Notes under the pieces: model-generated | Told to the model about the DNA's origin: nothing | Seen by the model: the letters and a program-made list of their open reading frames with translations, nothing else | Databases searched by the model: none | Source of the DNA: Solirubrobacteraceae bacterium | GTDB lineage: Bacteria; Actinomycetota; Thermoleophilia; Solirubrobacterales; Solirubrobacteraceae | Direction: 5' to 3' | Length of the DNA: 64,000 nt | Assembly (NCBI GenBank): GCA_025451035.1 | Contig: JANWLE010000010.1 | Location: 42,951 to 106,950, forward strand | Position numbers and translations under genes: made by a program | Shown here: positions 40,493-50,152 of the stretch, piece after piece | How positions within the stretch are numbered: the stretch's first letter is position 1 | Layout of the letters: each line of letters starts with the position of its first letter

Positions 40493-41803
40493 CTAGCCGG
40501 CCAGGCCCGACTGGCGTAGCAGCGCGCCGGTGGTGCCTTCCAGGATCTTGCGCCAGCCGCTGACCTCTTCCCGCTCGACGTCGAAGTGTTCGATCACCTT
40601 GCGCACACGCGAGGGGGAGATCTCGATCCCGTGGCGCTCGGCTATCTGGCTGTAGCGGTCGTATTCGTCGGCGAGATGGGCGGTGACGGAGTGAAAGCCG
40701 TGACGGGCGATCTCCACGCGCGAGGAGTAGTTCATCATCGATGTCTGGAACATCAGCTCGTCGTCGGTCTCGGGCTCTATCAGCACGATGTCCACGCCCG
40801 GGTAGCGCTCCTCCCAGCGCTGGGCCATGTCGTGCAGGCGCTGGTAGCCGAGCAGCTTGAACGCCTGATAGCCGATCTGCGGGAAGCCCATGTCCGATAC
40901 GCGCCGCGGGCGGGTGCCGTTGAGTGTTCTTATCTGCTTTGAGAAGTCGTTGACGAACGGCACGATCGGGTTGACCACGACGACCAGCTTCGCTCCCGCG
41001 TCGACAGCTATGTCGAGGTTGGTGGTGGAGACAACGCCGCCGTCGATCAGCTCGCGGTCACCCACCCGCACGGGCGCGTAGACCATCGGCAGCGCCCCGG
41101 AGGCGCGCACCGCGGTTGAGATCGGCACGTCATCCAGGCCCTTCCCGCCGAACACGATCCGCTCGCATGTATCGAGGTCGGTAGCGGTGAGATACAGCTC
41201 GCGTTCGAGCTCCCGGAAGTCGTCGGTGCGGTCCGGGTCGCCGAGCACCTCGCGCAGGTAGCGCTCGACCCCCGCGCCGGTGTAGGCACCGGAGGGAAGC
41301 GCCTCCGCGAACCCCAGCATCAGGTCCATCGCCGAGACCTGGCCGCGCTGGGCGATCAGCTGACGCGCCAGTCCCATCATCCGCAGCGGCATCATCGCGG
41401 TCTTGCGGGCTATCTCCGGCAGGTTCGGCCGCAACAGGTCGCTGATGCCGATCTCGCGGAATGGCAGCGACGACCCCTGGCGGGTGATGACCCGCATCAT
41501 CTCCTCGGGCGTCACGCCGTTGGCGCAGAGCGCCGCGATGAACGCGCCGGCAGAGGTGCCGACGTAGATGTCGAACTGGTTGACGTTCGTGTTCGTCGAG
41601 AGCAGGTCGAGTGCCCGCAGCGCGCCGATCTCATACACACCGCCAGTGAAGCCGCCGCCGCCGAGCACGAGCGCCGTCTTGTGCGAGCGGGGGCGACGGC
41701 CGCGCGGTGACGCGCGCTTGAGAGCGCTCCCCTTGCCAGCCGCACGTGTTCTAGAGGCCGAGTCCCTCTTCGCCCGACTTTCAAGCTCGACGACCTTGCC
41801 CAT
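40493..41803 (-). CDS. Patatin-like phospholipase
   Basis: The 436-residue lipolytic enzyme has the oxyanion loop GGGGFTGGVYEIGAL (48-62), the nucleophile Ser84 in GTSAGA and the catalytic Asp254 in LIDGGVVST. A basic N-terminal tail of 40 residues (RKR-rich) may bind acidic membranes. Its 3' end faces the aminotransferase 10 bases away. It is divergent from the carboxypeptidase gene. Confidence 0.93.
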   Translation of the reverse strand: MGKVVELESRAKRDSASRTRAAGKGSALKRASPRGRRPRSHKTALVLGGGGFTGGVYEIGALRALDLLSTNTNVNQFDIYVGTSAGAFIAALCANGVTPEEMMRVITRQGSSLPFREIGISDLLRPNLPEIARKTAMMPLRMMGLARQLIAQRGQVSAMDLMLGFAEALPSGAYTGAGVERYLREVLGDPDRTDDFRELERELYLTATDLDTCERIVFGGKGLDDVPISTAVRASGALPMVYAPVRVGDRELIDGGVVSTTNLDIAVDAGAKLVVVVNPIVPFVNDFSKQIRTLNGTRPRRVSDMGFPQIGYQAFKLLGYQRLHDMAQRWEERYPGVDIVLIEPETDDELMFQTSMMNYSSRVEIARHGFHSVTAHLADEYDRYSQIAERHGIEISPSRVRKVIEHFDVEREEVSGWRKILEGTTGALLRQSGLAG

Positions 41804-41824
41804 TACTAGTCATTCTATGTACGC

Positions 41825-43078
41825 GTGAGGAGCGATCCCCGTCCACGCCCGCTGTTCGCGTATGTGGTATTGCTGCTGGTGTTCGCGCTGGCGAGCACCA
41901 GTGCGCGGGCGAGCAGCACCACGCTGCGTGTGCACCTGTCCCACGAGCTCGCACTCGCCGGCGCCCATTCCGGCGGCTACGCCTACGACATCACCACCAA
42001 AACCGTGCTCTTTTCCGAGCGCGCGACGATCCGCCGCCCGCCAGCGTCGGTCGAGAAGCTCTACACGGCGGTCAGCGCACTCGAACGGCTCGGGCCCGCG
42101 ACGCGCTTTGAAACCACGGTGCTCGGCGTCGGGCAGTTGACGGCCGCAGGCACCTGGGAAGGCGACCTTTACCTGCGCGGTGACGGCGACCCGACGTTCG
42201 GCTCGACAGCCTTCATCGACAGCCACTACGGCGGCGCTGGCGCGTCGGTGTCCTCACTCGCCGAGCAGCTCGCCAAGCACGGGATCCGCCGGATCAGCGG
42301 CCGCGTGTACGGGGACGCGTCCTATTTCGACCTGTTCCAGGGCGAGCCCTCGAGCGACTATCTCCAGGACCCGTTTCTGGAAGGGACGCTCAGCGCGCTG
42401 TCCTTCGACCGTGGGCAGACCGGCACGTTGAGGGGCGCTCACGCTCCGGCCGCCTACGCCGCCCACGAGCTGTGGGCGGCGTTGCGCTCACGTCACATCA
42501 GTGTGCCTGCCGGCAGCGGCGCCGCCACGACGCCGCCCGCCGCAGTGAAGCTTGCCGGCGCGCTGTCTCCCACCGTCGGCGAACTCTTGGCGCTAACACT
42601 GCCGCCCTCAGACAATTTCTTTGCCGAGACGCTGATCAAGGATCTCGGGGCTCGCCTTGGCTCCGGTGGCACTACCGCCGCCGGAGCGGCGGTGGCGGCC
42701 CAGGCGATCGCCGCCACGCTCGGCCTTCACCCGCATGTTGTTGACGGCTCGGGGCTCTCGCCGGCGGATGAGACCTCGCCGTACGAGGTCACCGACATGC
42801 TCGTGGAGCTCGAGCCGACCCCGGTCGGCCACATCCTGCGCGCGGACATGGCGGTCGCGGGACGCAGCGGTACGCTCTCGCAGCGAATGCGCCACACCGT
42901 CGCCGCGCGGCGCTGCGAGGGGAAGACGGGGACACTGACCGGAGTCTCGAACTTGGCGGGCTACTGCCGCACCGTGAGCGGGCAGCTGGTGGCGTTCGCG
43001 TTCTTCAACGACGCCATCTCGATCGAAACGGCGCACCGCTTGCAGGACAACATGACGATCTCGATCGCCGACTATTGA
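41825..43078 (+). CDS. dacB: D-alanyl-D-alanine carboxypeptidase/endopeptidase (PBP4/DacB-type)
   Basis: This secreted class C penicillin-binding protein trims peptidoglycan. The 417-residue product has a signal segment (residues 11-29, ending ARA), the Ser75-x-x-Lys78 motif in PPASVEKLY, SDN (PPSDNFFAE) near residue 260 and KTG (CEGKTGTLTG) near residue 365. The GTG start lies 21 bases after the divergent patatin gene start. Its 3' end overlaps ligA by 7 bases. Confidence 0.93.
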   Translation: MRSDPRPRPLFAYVVLLLVFALASTSARASSTTLRVHLSHELALAGAHSGGYAYDITTKTVLFSERATIRRPPASVEKLYTAVSALERLGPATRFETTVLGVGQLTAAGTWEGDLYLRGDGDPTFGSTAFIDSHYGGAGASVSSLAEQLAKHGIRRISGRVYGDASYFDLFQGEPSSDYLQDPFLEGTLSALSFDRGQTGTLRGAHAPAAYAAHELWAALRSRHISVPAGSGAATTPPAAVKLAGALSPTVGELLALTLPPSDNFFAETLIKDLGARLGSGGTTAAGAAVAAQAIAATLGLHPHVVDGSGLSPADETSPYEVTDMLVELEPTPVGHILRADMAVAGRSGTLSQRMRHTVAARRCEGKTGTLTGVSNLAGYCRTVSGQLVAFAFFNDAISIETAHRLQDNMTISIADY

Positions 43079-45102
43079 CCTGCGGCGAGCTTGCGCAGCG
43101 CGTCTTCGTCGATGACCTTGACGCCGAGGCGCTCGGCCTTCTGAAGCTTTGAGCCGGGTGAGTCCCCGGCGACGACATAGTCGGTCTTGCTGGACACCGA
43201 GCTAGCGACGTGCCCGCCTGAGGCCTGGATCAGCTCGGTCGCCTGTTCGCGCGAGAGCGTCGGCAGCGTGCCGGTGAGGACCAGCACCTTTTCCGCGAGC
43301 GGGCCCTCAGATGCAGGCGGCCCCTCTTCGTGGAAGTGCAGGCCGATCGAGCGCAGGCCGCTGATGAGCGAGCGCATACGCTCGTCGTCCAGCTGGCGGC
43401 GGATCGACTGGGCCATCTTCTCGCCGATCCCCGGCGCCAGGGCGATCTGCTGTGGTGAGGCGGCGAGCAGCGCGTCTATGTCGCGGAAGCGCTGCGCGAG
43501 GTTGCGTCCGGTGATCTCCCCGACCTCCTCGATGCCGAGCGCGAACAGCACCCGCGCGAACGGGCGCTGCTTGGATGCCTCGATCGCGGCCAGCAGGTTC
43601 CGCGCGGAGATCTCACCGAAGCCGTCCAGCGCGACGAGCTGAGAGTCGGTCAGCCCGTAGAAGTCATCTGGGGTCTTGACCAGGCCGCAGCGCTGCAGCA
43701 TCCGCACCTGCTTCTCCCCCAGCCCGGCGATGTCCATCGCGCCGCGTGAGACGAAGTGCTTGAGCAGCTGCCAGGCGCGCTCGGGGCAGTCGCGGTTGGG
43801 GCACATGGTGAACACTGATTCGGCGGGCTTGACCGTCAAGGTTCCGCAAAAGGGGCAGCGCTCCGGCGGCCTGGGGCTCGGGGGACGCCGCTTGTGCTCG
43901 GCGACGTGCGGCGCGGGCGAGACGACCTGCGGGATCACGTCGCCGGCGCGCAGGACGATCACGTCCTCGCCGGCGCGGATGTCCTTGCGCTGAATATCCT
44001 CCTCGTTGTGAAGCGTCGCTAGCTTGATCACGACCCCGCCAACCGCGACGGGCTCGAGCACGGCGAACGGTCGCAGATCGCCGAACTTGCCGACGTTCCA
44101 CTGGATCGAGTGCAGACGCGTGATCGCCGTGGTCGGCGCGAACTTCCAGGCGATCGCCCAGCGCGGCTCGCGCCCGGCGGACCCCAGGCGGCGTTGCAGC
44201 TCGAGGTCGTCGACCTTCACGACGACGCCGTCGATCTCGAAGTCGAGCTGCCCGCGGCGTTCCTGCCACTCCAGGCACTGCGCGATCACCGCCTCGGCGC
44301 TGTCGAGCAGCTTGACGTCGCCGTTGACGGGGAAGCGGTGCTCGCGCAGCCACGAGAGCGCCTGCCAGTGGCTTGAGAACGACAGGCCCTCGGTCACCCC
44401 GACCTGGTAGGCCCACAGCGACAGCGGCCGCTCTGCCGCGAGCGCCGGGTCGAGCTGGCGTACGGTGCCGGCGGCCGAGTTACGGGGGTTCATGAATGTC
44501 GACAGGTTCGCCTCGGCGCGGCGTTCGTTTAGCGCGGTGAAGTCCGCGAGCGACATGTAAACCTCGCCGCGCACCTCGAGCAGTGGCGAGGCGTCCTCGA
44601 CGTGCAGCGGGAGTGAGCCGATCGTGCGCAGATTGTGCGTGACGTCCTCCCCGATCTCGCCGTTGCCGCGCGTGGCACCGCGCTCCAGCACGCCGTCGCG
44701 GTAGACCAGGCTGATCGCCAGCCCGTCGATCTTCGGCTCGACGACGTACCGCAGGTCCGGGTTGACGATGCCCTCGCGCGCCAGGTGGTTGCGTATACGG
44801 CCCACCCAGGCGAGGAACTCCTGTTCGGTGCGGGCGTTAGCGAGCGACAGCATCGGCTCAAGGTGCGCCACCTTCGTGAGCTGGGAGACCGGCTCGGCGC
44901 CGACCCGCTGCGTGGGCGAGTCGGGCGCGGCCAGCTGCGGGCAGCGCGCCTCGAGCGCCCGCAGCTCCTCGAACAGCTCGTCGTAGGCCTCATCGGAGAT
45001 CTCCGGGTCATCAAGCGCGTAGTAGCGATGGGCGTGATAGGCGAGCTGCTCGCGCAGCGCGCTGGCCCGCGCCTGGGCGCGGTCGAGCTGCAGATCACTC
45101 AC
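43072..45102 (-). CDS. ligA: NAD+-dependent DNA ligase LigA
   Basis: LigA seals nicks in replication and repair. The 676-residue protein contains the Ia domain (HRYYALDDPEISDEAYDELF), the adenylation Lys124 in VEPKIDGLAIS, the OB fold, a four-Cys zinc finger (CPFC, then CPNRDC, near residues 410-432), the helix-hairpin-helix repeats and a C-terminal BRCT domain (VLTGTLPTLSREQATELI). It starts with GTG, overlapping the end of surE by 4 bases. Confidence 0.97.
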   Translation of the reverse strand: MSDLQLDRAQARASALREQLAYHAHRYYALDDPEISDEAYDELFEELRALEARCPQLAAPDSPTQRVGAEPVSQLTKVAHLEPMLSLANARTEQEFLAWVGRIRNHLAREGIVNPDLRYVVEPKIDGLAISLVYRDGVLERGATRGNGEIGEDVTHNLRTIGSLPLHVEDASPLLEVRGEVYMSLADFTALNERRAEANLSTFMNPRNSAAGTVRQLDPALAAERPLSLWAYQVGVTEGLSFSSHWQALSWLREHRFPVNGDVKLLDSAEAVIAQCLEWQERRGQLDFEIDGVVVKVDDLELQRRLGSAGREPRWAIAWKFAPTTAITRLHSIQWNVGKFGDLRPFAVLEPVAVGGVVIKLATLHNEEDIQRKDIRAGEDVIVLRAGDVIPQVVSPAPHVAEHKRRPPSPRPPERCPFCGTLTVKPAESVFTMCPNRDCPERAWQLLKHFVSRGAMDIAGLGEKQVRMLQRCGLVKTPDDFYGLTDSQLVALDGFGEISARNLLAAIEASKQRPFARVLFALGIEEVGEITGRNLAQRFRDIDALLAASPQQIALAPGIGEKMAQSIRRQLDDERMRSLISGLRSIGLHFHEEGPPASEGPLAEKVLVLTGTLPTLSREQATELIQASGGHVASSVSSKTDYVVAGDSPGSKLQKAERLGVKVIDEDALRKLAAGQ

Positions 45103-45929
45103 TTTTGTGTCCCCGGCCGCAACAGCTGCGAGAGGTCAAAGCGCTTCAGCGTCTCCACTCCCGGCCGGTAGGTGAGGTCGAAGTGGATCGGGGTAACGGC
45201 GATACGCCCCGCGGCGACAGCCGCGAGGTCTGTCCCCGGCTCGTCGTGGAAGCCCGGGTCAGAGCCATACACCCAGTAGCGACGGCGATCCTCCTCCTCG
45301 AGGTCGAGCTTCAGCTCGTCCTCGTAGATGCGTTTGCCGAGGCTCGTCACCTCGACCCCGTCGGGCTCGCCGGCCGGCACGTTGATGTTCAGCAGCGTGT
45401 TGGCGGGCAGCGGCACCTCCTCTATACGTTCGACCAGGCGCGCGACGAAGTCAGCGGCGAGGTCGAAGTCAAAGCCGCCGTCGAAGCGGAAGTCCAGGGC
45501 GCGCGCGCCGGACTGCTGGGAGACGGCGAGTGCCGGCAGGTTGAGCACGACGCCCTCGAGCGCCGCCGCGACGGTACCGGAGTAGGTGATGTCGTCGCCG
45601 AGGTTCGAGCCGTGGTTGATCCCGGAGATCACCAGGTCTGGCTTGAAGCCCTCGATCAGGCCAAGGCTCGCTAGGCGCACGCAGTCCACCGGCGTGCCGT
45701 CGGTGGCGTAGCCGACCTGGCCATCGGCGAACGGCACCTCGGCTACCCACAGGGGGCGGCGGGTCGTGATCGAGCGGGCCATCGCCGAACGGTTGCCGTC
45801 AGGCGCGATCACAGCAAGGCGCACGTCCTCGAGATCCTGCAGGGCGCGCCGCATCGCCTGCAGCCCGTCGGCCTCGATACCGTCGTCATTTGTCAACAGC
45901 ACGTTCAGCATCTGTATCGGGTCCAGCAT
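45099..45929 (-). CDS. surE: 5'-nucleotidase/stationary-phase survival protein SurE
   Basis: SurE dephosphorylates nucleoside monophosphates with a divalent metal. The 276-residue product begins LNVLLTNDDGIEADGLQAM, with the metal-binding Asp pair, and has APDGNRSAMARSIT, VISGINHGSNLGDDITYSGTVAAALEG and ALAVSQ. GAGG lies 9 bases before ATG 45929; an ATG six codons later is possible. It is translationally coupled to ligA. Confidence 0.94.
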   Translation of the reverse strand: MLDPIQMLNVLLTNDDGIEADGLQAMRRALQDLEDVRLAVIAPDGNRSAMARSITTRRPLWVAEVPFADGQVGYATDGTPVDCVRLASLGLIEGFKPDLVISGINHGSNLGDDITYSGTVAAALEGVVLNLPALAVSQQSGARALDFRFDGGFDFDLAADFVARLVERIEEVPLPANTLLNINVPAGEPDGVEVTSLGKRIYEDELKLDLEEEDRRRYWVYGSDPGFHDEPGTDLAAVAAGRIAVTPIHFDLTYRPGVETLKRFDLSQLLRPGTQK

Positions 45930-46172
45930 AGGGGGCGCCTCGGTCTCAGTACGCCCCGGTACGCCGCGCACCGTGCTCTGTTCCAGCCATTTGAACTAGG
46001 TTCAGGCGGGTGGCCTCATCGCCCGCGCGCCCTACCACTCCTCGAGAGCTCATTGCGCTATGCGCGCCCTGACGCTGCCGCGAGGTCCCGGTGGGCGACT
46101 CTCCATAAAGCCCCGTCCCTGAGGCCGATGAGACAACGAACACTGCGAGCGCCGAACTAACGGCCGGGCACC

Positions 46173-46925
46173 TCACGGCTGCGGATAGGCCACCGATGCG
46201 AGCGCGAGCCCGTGCGCGGGCGCGGTGGGGCCGGCCTTGGCCCGCTCGGAGCCCGCCAGCAGGCCCTTGAAGTCATCGACGCTGCGCCTACCGCAAGCCA
46301 CCTCGAGCATCGTCCCGACCAGCACGCGGTTCATGTGACGCATGAACGTGTCGGCGCGGATCCAGAACTCGAGCAGCCCGGAAAACTCCCGCCAGCTGGC
46401 CTCCAGCACGTCCCGCTCGAAGCGCACGTGGTCGGTCTCGGCCGGCGTGAAGGCGGTGAAGTCGTGGGTACCCACGAGCGCCCGTGCGCAGTCGTCGAGG
46501 GCCTGGCGGTCGAGCGGGCGCGGCCACCACAGCGCGCTGGCGCGGTGGAAGGGACTTCGGCTACGGCGGTTCAGCAGGCGGTAGCAGTAGGTGCGGCTCG
46601 TGGCGTCGCGGCGCGCGTCAAAGCCGCTCGCGACCGGTTCGCAGCTGAGCACCGCGACATCGTCGGGCAGCAGCGCGTTCAGGCGCACGGGGTCAAGCGC
46701 CTCGTGGCGGTAGCTTGCGACCTGGCCCCAGGCGTGCACGCCGCGGTCGGTGCGCCCGGCGACCGTCAGCGAAAGCGGCTGCCCCTGCTGGTCGTGCTCG
46801 CTGAGGATCGTGCGCAGTGCCCGCTCGAGCTCCTCCTGGACGGTGCGAAGCCCGGGCTGACGCGACCAGCCGCAGAACTCGGTGCCGTCGTATTCGATCG
46901 TGAGCTTGCTTGTGGGGGTCGACAT
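46173..46925 (-). CDS. truA: tRNA pseudouridine(38-40) synthase TruA
   Basis: The 250-residue enzyme converts uridines 38-40 of the anticodon stem-loop to pseudouridine. The catalytic Asp60 lies in LTVAGRTDRGVHAWGQV, and FMRHMNRVLVGTMLEVACG is the C-terminal signature. It is downstream of rplQ, a frequent actinobacterial arrangement, 69 bases after the L17 stop. Confidence 0.96.
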   Translation of the reverse strand: MSTPTSKLTIEYDGTEFCGWSRQPGLRTVQEELERALRTILSEHDQQGQPLSLTVAGRTDRGVHAWGQVASYRHEALDPVRLNALLPDDVAVLSCEPVASGFDARRDATSRTYCYRLLNRRSRSPFHRASALWWPRPLDRQALDDCARALVGTHDFTAFTPAETDHVRFERDVLEASWREFSGLLEFWIRADTFMRHMNRVLVGTMLEVACGRRSVDDFKGLLAGSERAKAGPTAPAHGLALASVAYPQP

Positions 46926-46994
46926 CCCGCGGCCCTCGTTGTGGGCGAGCCGCGCCTGCGCGGCACTCCCCTGCCACCAGCGGCGCCGCTTGAG

Positions 46995-47348
46995 CTAGAC
47001 CAGCTCGAGATAAACCATCTCGGTCGCGTCCGAGGGACGCGCGCCGAGCTTGAGGATGCGCGTGTAGCCGCCGGGACGGCTCGCGTAGCGCGGCGCTACC
47101 TCCTCGAACAGCTTGTACACCGCGAACTTGTCCTGTCCGAGCGCCGAAAGCGCCTGTCGGCGGGCGTGCAGGTCGCCGCGCTTGGCTAGCGTGATCAGCT
47201 TCTCGATCTCCGGCTTGACCGCCTTGGCCTTCGCCTCGGTGGTCTTGATCCGGTCGTGCTCGAGCACCTCCTTGGTGAGGTTCATGAGCAGCGCCTTGCG
47301 GTGCGCCGAGTCGCGGCTGAGCTTGTTGCGTGTCTTTTGGTGTCTCAT
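46995..47348 (-). CDS. rplQ: Ribosomal protein L17
   Basis: The 117-residue large-subunit protein starts MRHQKTRNKLSRDSAHRKAL, the hallmark N-terminus of L17 that lines the exit region of 23S rRNA. It is the last ribosomal gene of the alpha operon, 24 bases after rpoA. Confidence 0.97.
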   Translation of the reverse strand: MRHQKTRNKLSRDSAHRKALLMNLTKEVLEHDRIKTTEAKAKAVKPEIEKLITLAKRGDLHARRQALSALGQDKFAVYKLFEEVAPRYASRPGGYTRILKLGARPSDATEMVYLELV

Positions 47349-47372
47349 CGGTGCTGGCCAACCACCTAGCCG

Positions 47373-48347
47373 TCAGTCCTGGCGCAGGGAGAGACCCCGG
47401 GCGTGGAGGGTGTCGATCACCTCGTCGATCGACTTCTTGCCGAAGTTCGGGATCGCGTTCAGCTCGCTCTCGGACTTGGAGATCAAGTCGCCGACGGTCT
47501 GGATGCCGGCGCGCTTGAGGCAGTTGTAGGAGCGCACGCCGAGCTCTAGCTCCTCGATCAGGATCCCGTACTCCTCGCCCTGCAGCTGGGCCGGGCCGCC
47601 GGCCGCGCCGCCCTGGGCGTGACCGTCGAGCGTTCCCGCCGGGCCAGCACGCAGCTCCTGGATGCGGTCGGCGTCGGTGAAGATCGCAAGCTGGCCGATC
47701 AGGAGCTCAGCGGCCTCGCGCAGCGCCGCCTGCGGGTCGATCGAGCCGTCGGTCTCGATGTCAAGCGTGAGCTTGTCGAAATCGGTCTTCTGGCCGACGC
47801 GGGCCTGCTCGACGGCGTACGCGACGCGCCGCACGGGCGAGAAGATCGAGTCGATCGGGATCACGCCTATCGGCTGGTCGGATGACTTGTTCTCCTCGGC
47901 AGGACGGTAGCCGCGGCCGCGGCCGATCGTCATGTACAGCTCGAGCTTGGTTTTCTTCTCGAGCGTGGCGATGTGCACGTCGGGGTTGAGGATCTCAACG
48001 CCGGCGGGAAGGTCGATGTCCTTCGCGGTGATATCGCCCGGGCCGGTCACAACCAGCGGCGCCTCGACCTCGCTCGCGTCGGAGTGCATGCGGCAAACGA
48101 CGCCCTTGAGGTTGAGCACGATGTCGGTGACGTCCTCCTTGACGCCCGTGATCGTCGAGAACTCGTGTGCCACGCCCTCGATGCGCACGCTGGTGACCGC
48201 CGCGCCCGCAAGCGAGGACAGCAGCACACGGCGCAGGGAGTTCCCGAAGGTGTAGCCAAATCCACGGTCGAGTGGCTCGATCGTGAACGTGCCGCGGTTC
48301 TGCTCAACAGACTCGCTGGTGATCCGGGGAATTTGAAAGTCGAGCAT
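47373..48347 (-). CDS. rpoA: RNA polymerase alpha subunit
   Basis: The 324-residue subunit has the N-terminal assembly domain (FTIEPLDRGFGYTFGNSLRR), an interdomain linker rich in Gly/Ala/Gln and the C-terminal DNA/regulator-binding domain with ELELGVRSYNCLKRAGIQTV and PNFGKKSIDEV. ATG 48347 marks the start; upstream in-frame sequence is derived from the spacer and the rpsD end. Confidence 0.98.
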   Translation of the reverse strand: MLDFQIPRITSESVEQNRGTFTIEPLDRGFGYTFGNSLRRVLLSSLAGAAVTSVRIEGVAHEFSTITGVKEDVTDIVLNLKGVVCRMHSDASEVEAPLVVTGPGDITAKDIDLPAGVEILNPDVHIATLEKKTKLELYMTIGRGRGYRPAEENKSSDQPIGVIPIDSIFSPVRRVAYAVEQARVGQKTDFDKLTLDIETDGSIDPQAALREAAELLIGQLAIFTDADRIQELRAGPAGTLDGHAQGGAAGGPAQLQGEEYGILIEELELGVRSYNCLKRAGIQTVGDLISKSESELNAIPNFGKKSIDEVIDTLHARGLSLRQD

Positions 48348-48442
48348 CGTGGTCCTAACGTCGGTTTGGTGTCGGCCGGCGCCTTCTGCGGCGCCGGTTC
48401 CGGCCCGCCTGAGACGGCGGGTACCGGAGGTAATTGTGGTCC

Positions 48443-49063
48443 TTACTTCGAGTACAGCTCGACGATGAGCTGCTCCTGCACCGGCGCCGCGACCTCGCGT
48501 CGCACCGGCTTGCGCAGCACCTTGGCGGTGAGCGACTCGTGATCGGCCTGCAGCCACGCCGGGATCTGGCCGGTCAGCTCGGTCGCGTCTCTGATCACTT
48601 GCGTAGCCGGCGTGCCGGCGTTGATAGCGATCACCTCGCCAGGGCGCACCTGGTAGCTGGGTATGTCCACCCGCCGGCCGTTGACCGTCCAGTGGCCGTG
48701 GCGGATCAGCTGGCGAGCCTGTCGGCGTGAGGCCGCGAAGCCCAGGCGCACCAGCACGTTGTCCAAGCGGCACTCGAGCAGCGTGAGCAGGTTCTCGCCG
48801 GTGATGCCCGGCTGCCGCGAGGCCGTCTCGTAGTAGCCGCGGAACTGCTTCTCGAGCACGCCGTAGTAGCGGCGCGCCTTCTGCTTCTCACGCAGCTGAA
48901 GGCGGTACTCGCTCTGCTTTTGGCGGCCACGGCCGTGCTCGCCGGGGGGGTAGGAGCGGCGCTCCACTCCGCACTTGTCGGTCAGGCAGCGCTCGCCCTT
49001 GAGGAACAGCTTCTGTCCCTCGCGTCGGCACTGCTTGCACTGTGGGCCTGTATCTCTTGCCAT
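48443..49063 (-). CDS. rpsD: Ribosomal protein S4
   Basis: The 206-residue small-subunit protein contains the zinc-type Cys cluster near the N-terminus ([23 protein letters not shown]), the S4 RNA-binding domain ([25 protein letters not shown]) and the C-terminal hydrophobic tail. S4 nucleates 16S assembly and in many bacteria represses the alpha operon. Confidence 0.98.
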   Translation of the reverse strand: MARDTGPQCKQCRREGQKLFLKGERCLTDKCGVERRSYPPGEHGRGRQKQSEYRLQLREKQKARRYYGVLEKQFRGYYETASRQPGITGENLLTLLECRLDNVLVRLGFAASRRQARQLIRHGHWTVNGRRVDIPSYQVRPGEVIAINAGTPATQVIRDATELTGQIPAWLQADHESLTAKVLRKPVRREVAAPVQEQLIVELYSK

Positions 49064-49090
49064 GGATCCTGTTCTTCGTCGAATAACCGC

Positions 49091-49483
49091 TTATACGCGC
49101 CGGCGCTTGCGCGGCCGGCAGCCGTTGTGAGCCTGCGGGGTCACGTCCTTGACGCCAGTTACTTCGAGACCCGCGGCCTGCAGCGAGCGGATCGCGGTCT
49201 CGCGGCCAGAGCCGGGACCCTTGACGTAAACCTCGACCTTCTGCAGCCCCTGCTCCATGCCCTTGCGCGCGGCCGCGTCGGCGGTCACCTGCGCGGCGAA
49301 CGGGGTGGACTTGCGCGAGCCCTTGAAACCGGCTCCGCCGGCGGACTCCCATGCGATCACGTTGCCTTGATTGTCGGTGAGGGAGACGATCGTGTTGTTG
49401 AACGATGTCTTGATGTGGGCCTGGCCGACCGGGATGTTCTTCTTTGGCTTGCGCCGTCCACGGGCGCGCTTGGGAGCTGGCAC
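49091..49483 (-). CDS. rpsK: Ribosomal protein S11
   Basis: The 130-residue small-subunit protein carries the central [23 protein letters not shown] segment and the basic C-terminus [15 protein letters not shown]. The start overlaps the last base of the S13 gene, so translation is coupled. Confidence 0.98.
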   Translation of the reverse strand: MPAPKRARGRRKPKKNIPVGQAHIKTSFNNTIVSLTDNQGNVIAWESAGGAGFKGSRKSTPFAAQVTADAAARKGMEQGLQKVEVYVKGPGSGRETAIRSLQAAGLEVTGVKDVTPQAHNGCRPRKRRRV

Positions 49484-49866
49484 TACTTCTTACCTGCCTT
49501 CTTCTTGCCCGCGACCTGCATGCGCTTGGGGCCCTTGCGGGTGCGCGCGTTGGTCTTGGTCTTCTGTCCCCTGACGGGCAAGCCGCGACGGTGACGCAGC
49601 CCGCGGTAGCAGGCGATTTCCTGTAGGCGCTTGATGTCCTGGGAGCGCTCGCGGCGCAGATCGCCCTCCACGGTCAGCTTCTGGTCGATCACGTCGCGCA
49701 GCTTGGAGACCTCGTCCTCGGTCAGGTCGCGAATGTAGGTGTCGGGGCTCACCCCCGCTTCGGTCAAGATCTTGTTCGACGTCGAGCGGCCGACGCCGTA
49801 GATGTAGGTCAGCCCGATCTCGGAGCGCTTGTTCAGCGGCAGATTGACGCCAGCGATTCGTGCCAC
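49483..49866 (-). CDS. rpsM: Ribosomal protein S13
   Basis: The 127-residue protein begins [20 protein letters not shown] and contains [20 protein letters not shown], the universal S13 signature at the head of the small subunit. The C-terminal tail is Lys-rich. Confidence 0.98.
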   Translation of the reverse strand: MARIAGVNLPLNKRSEIGLTYIYGVGRSTSNKILTEAGVSPDTYIRDLTEDEVSKLRDVIDQKLTVEGDLRRERSQDIKRLQEIACYRGLRHRRGLPVRGQKTKTNARTRKGPKRMQVAGKKKAGKK

Positions 49867-49873
49867 TACCGGA

Positions 49874-49987
49874 TCACCCCTGGCGCTGCTTGTGTCGCTT
49901 GTTTTGGCAGATCACCAAGACCGCTTTGTGGCGGCGGATAATCTTGCACTTCTCGCACATCGGCTTGACCGACGGTCTTACCTTCAT
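49874..49987 (-). CDS. rpmJ: Ribosomal protein L36
   Basis: The 37-residue protein reads [20 protein letters not shown], then the C-H pattern [11 protein letters not shown]. The Cys/His zinc-binding set of the C+ form is complete. It lies between map and rpsM; no infA is found here. Confidence 0.95.
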   Translation of the reverse strand: MKVRPSVKPMCEKCKIIRRHKAVLVICQNKRHKQRQG

Positions 49988-50152
49988 GATCCCTTTCGGC
50001 TAGTTCCGGCGACGCGGCTCTGGCTGCCGGGACGGCATCCGCTACCGGGTCGTGGATATGCTGGCAGCACGAAATCACTTCGCACCGAGCAGGACGAATG
50101 ATGGTAGCAACTCGGAGCGAGGCGCGGGGTCTCAAACGGCGCGCGGGGGCAC

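Noticed and set aside
43664..44416. 250-codon frame within ligA
   Set aside because: Antiphase shadow of the intact ligase.
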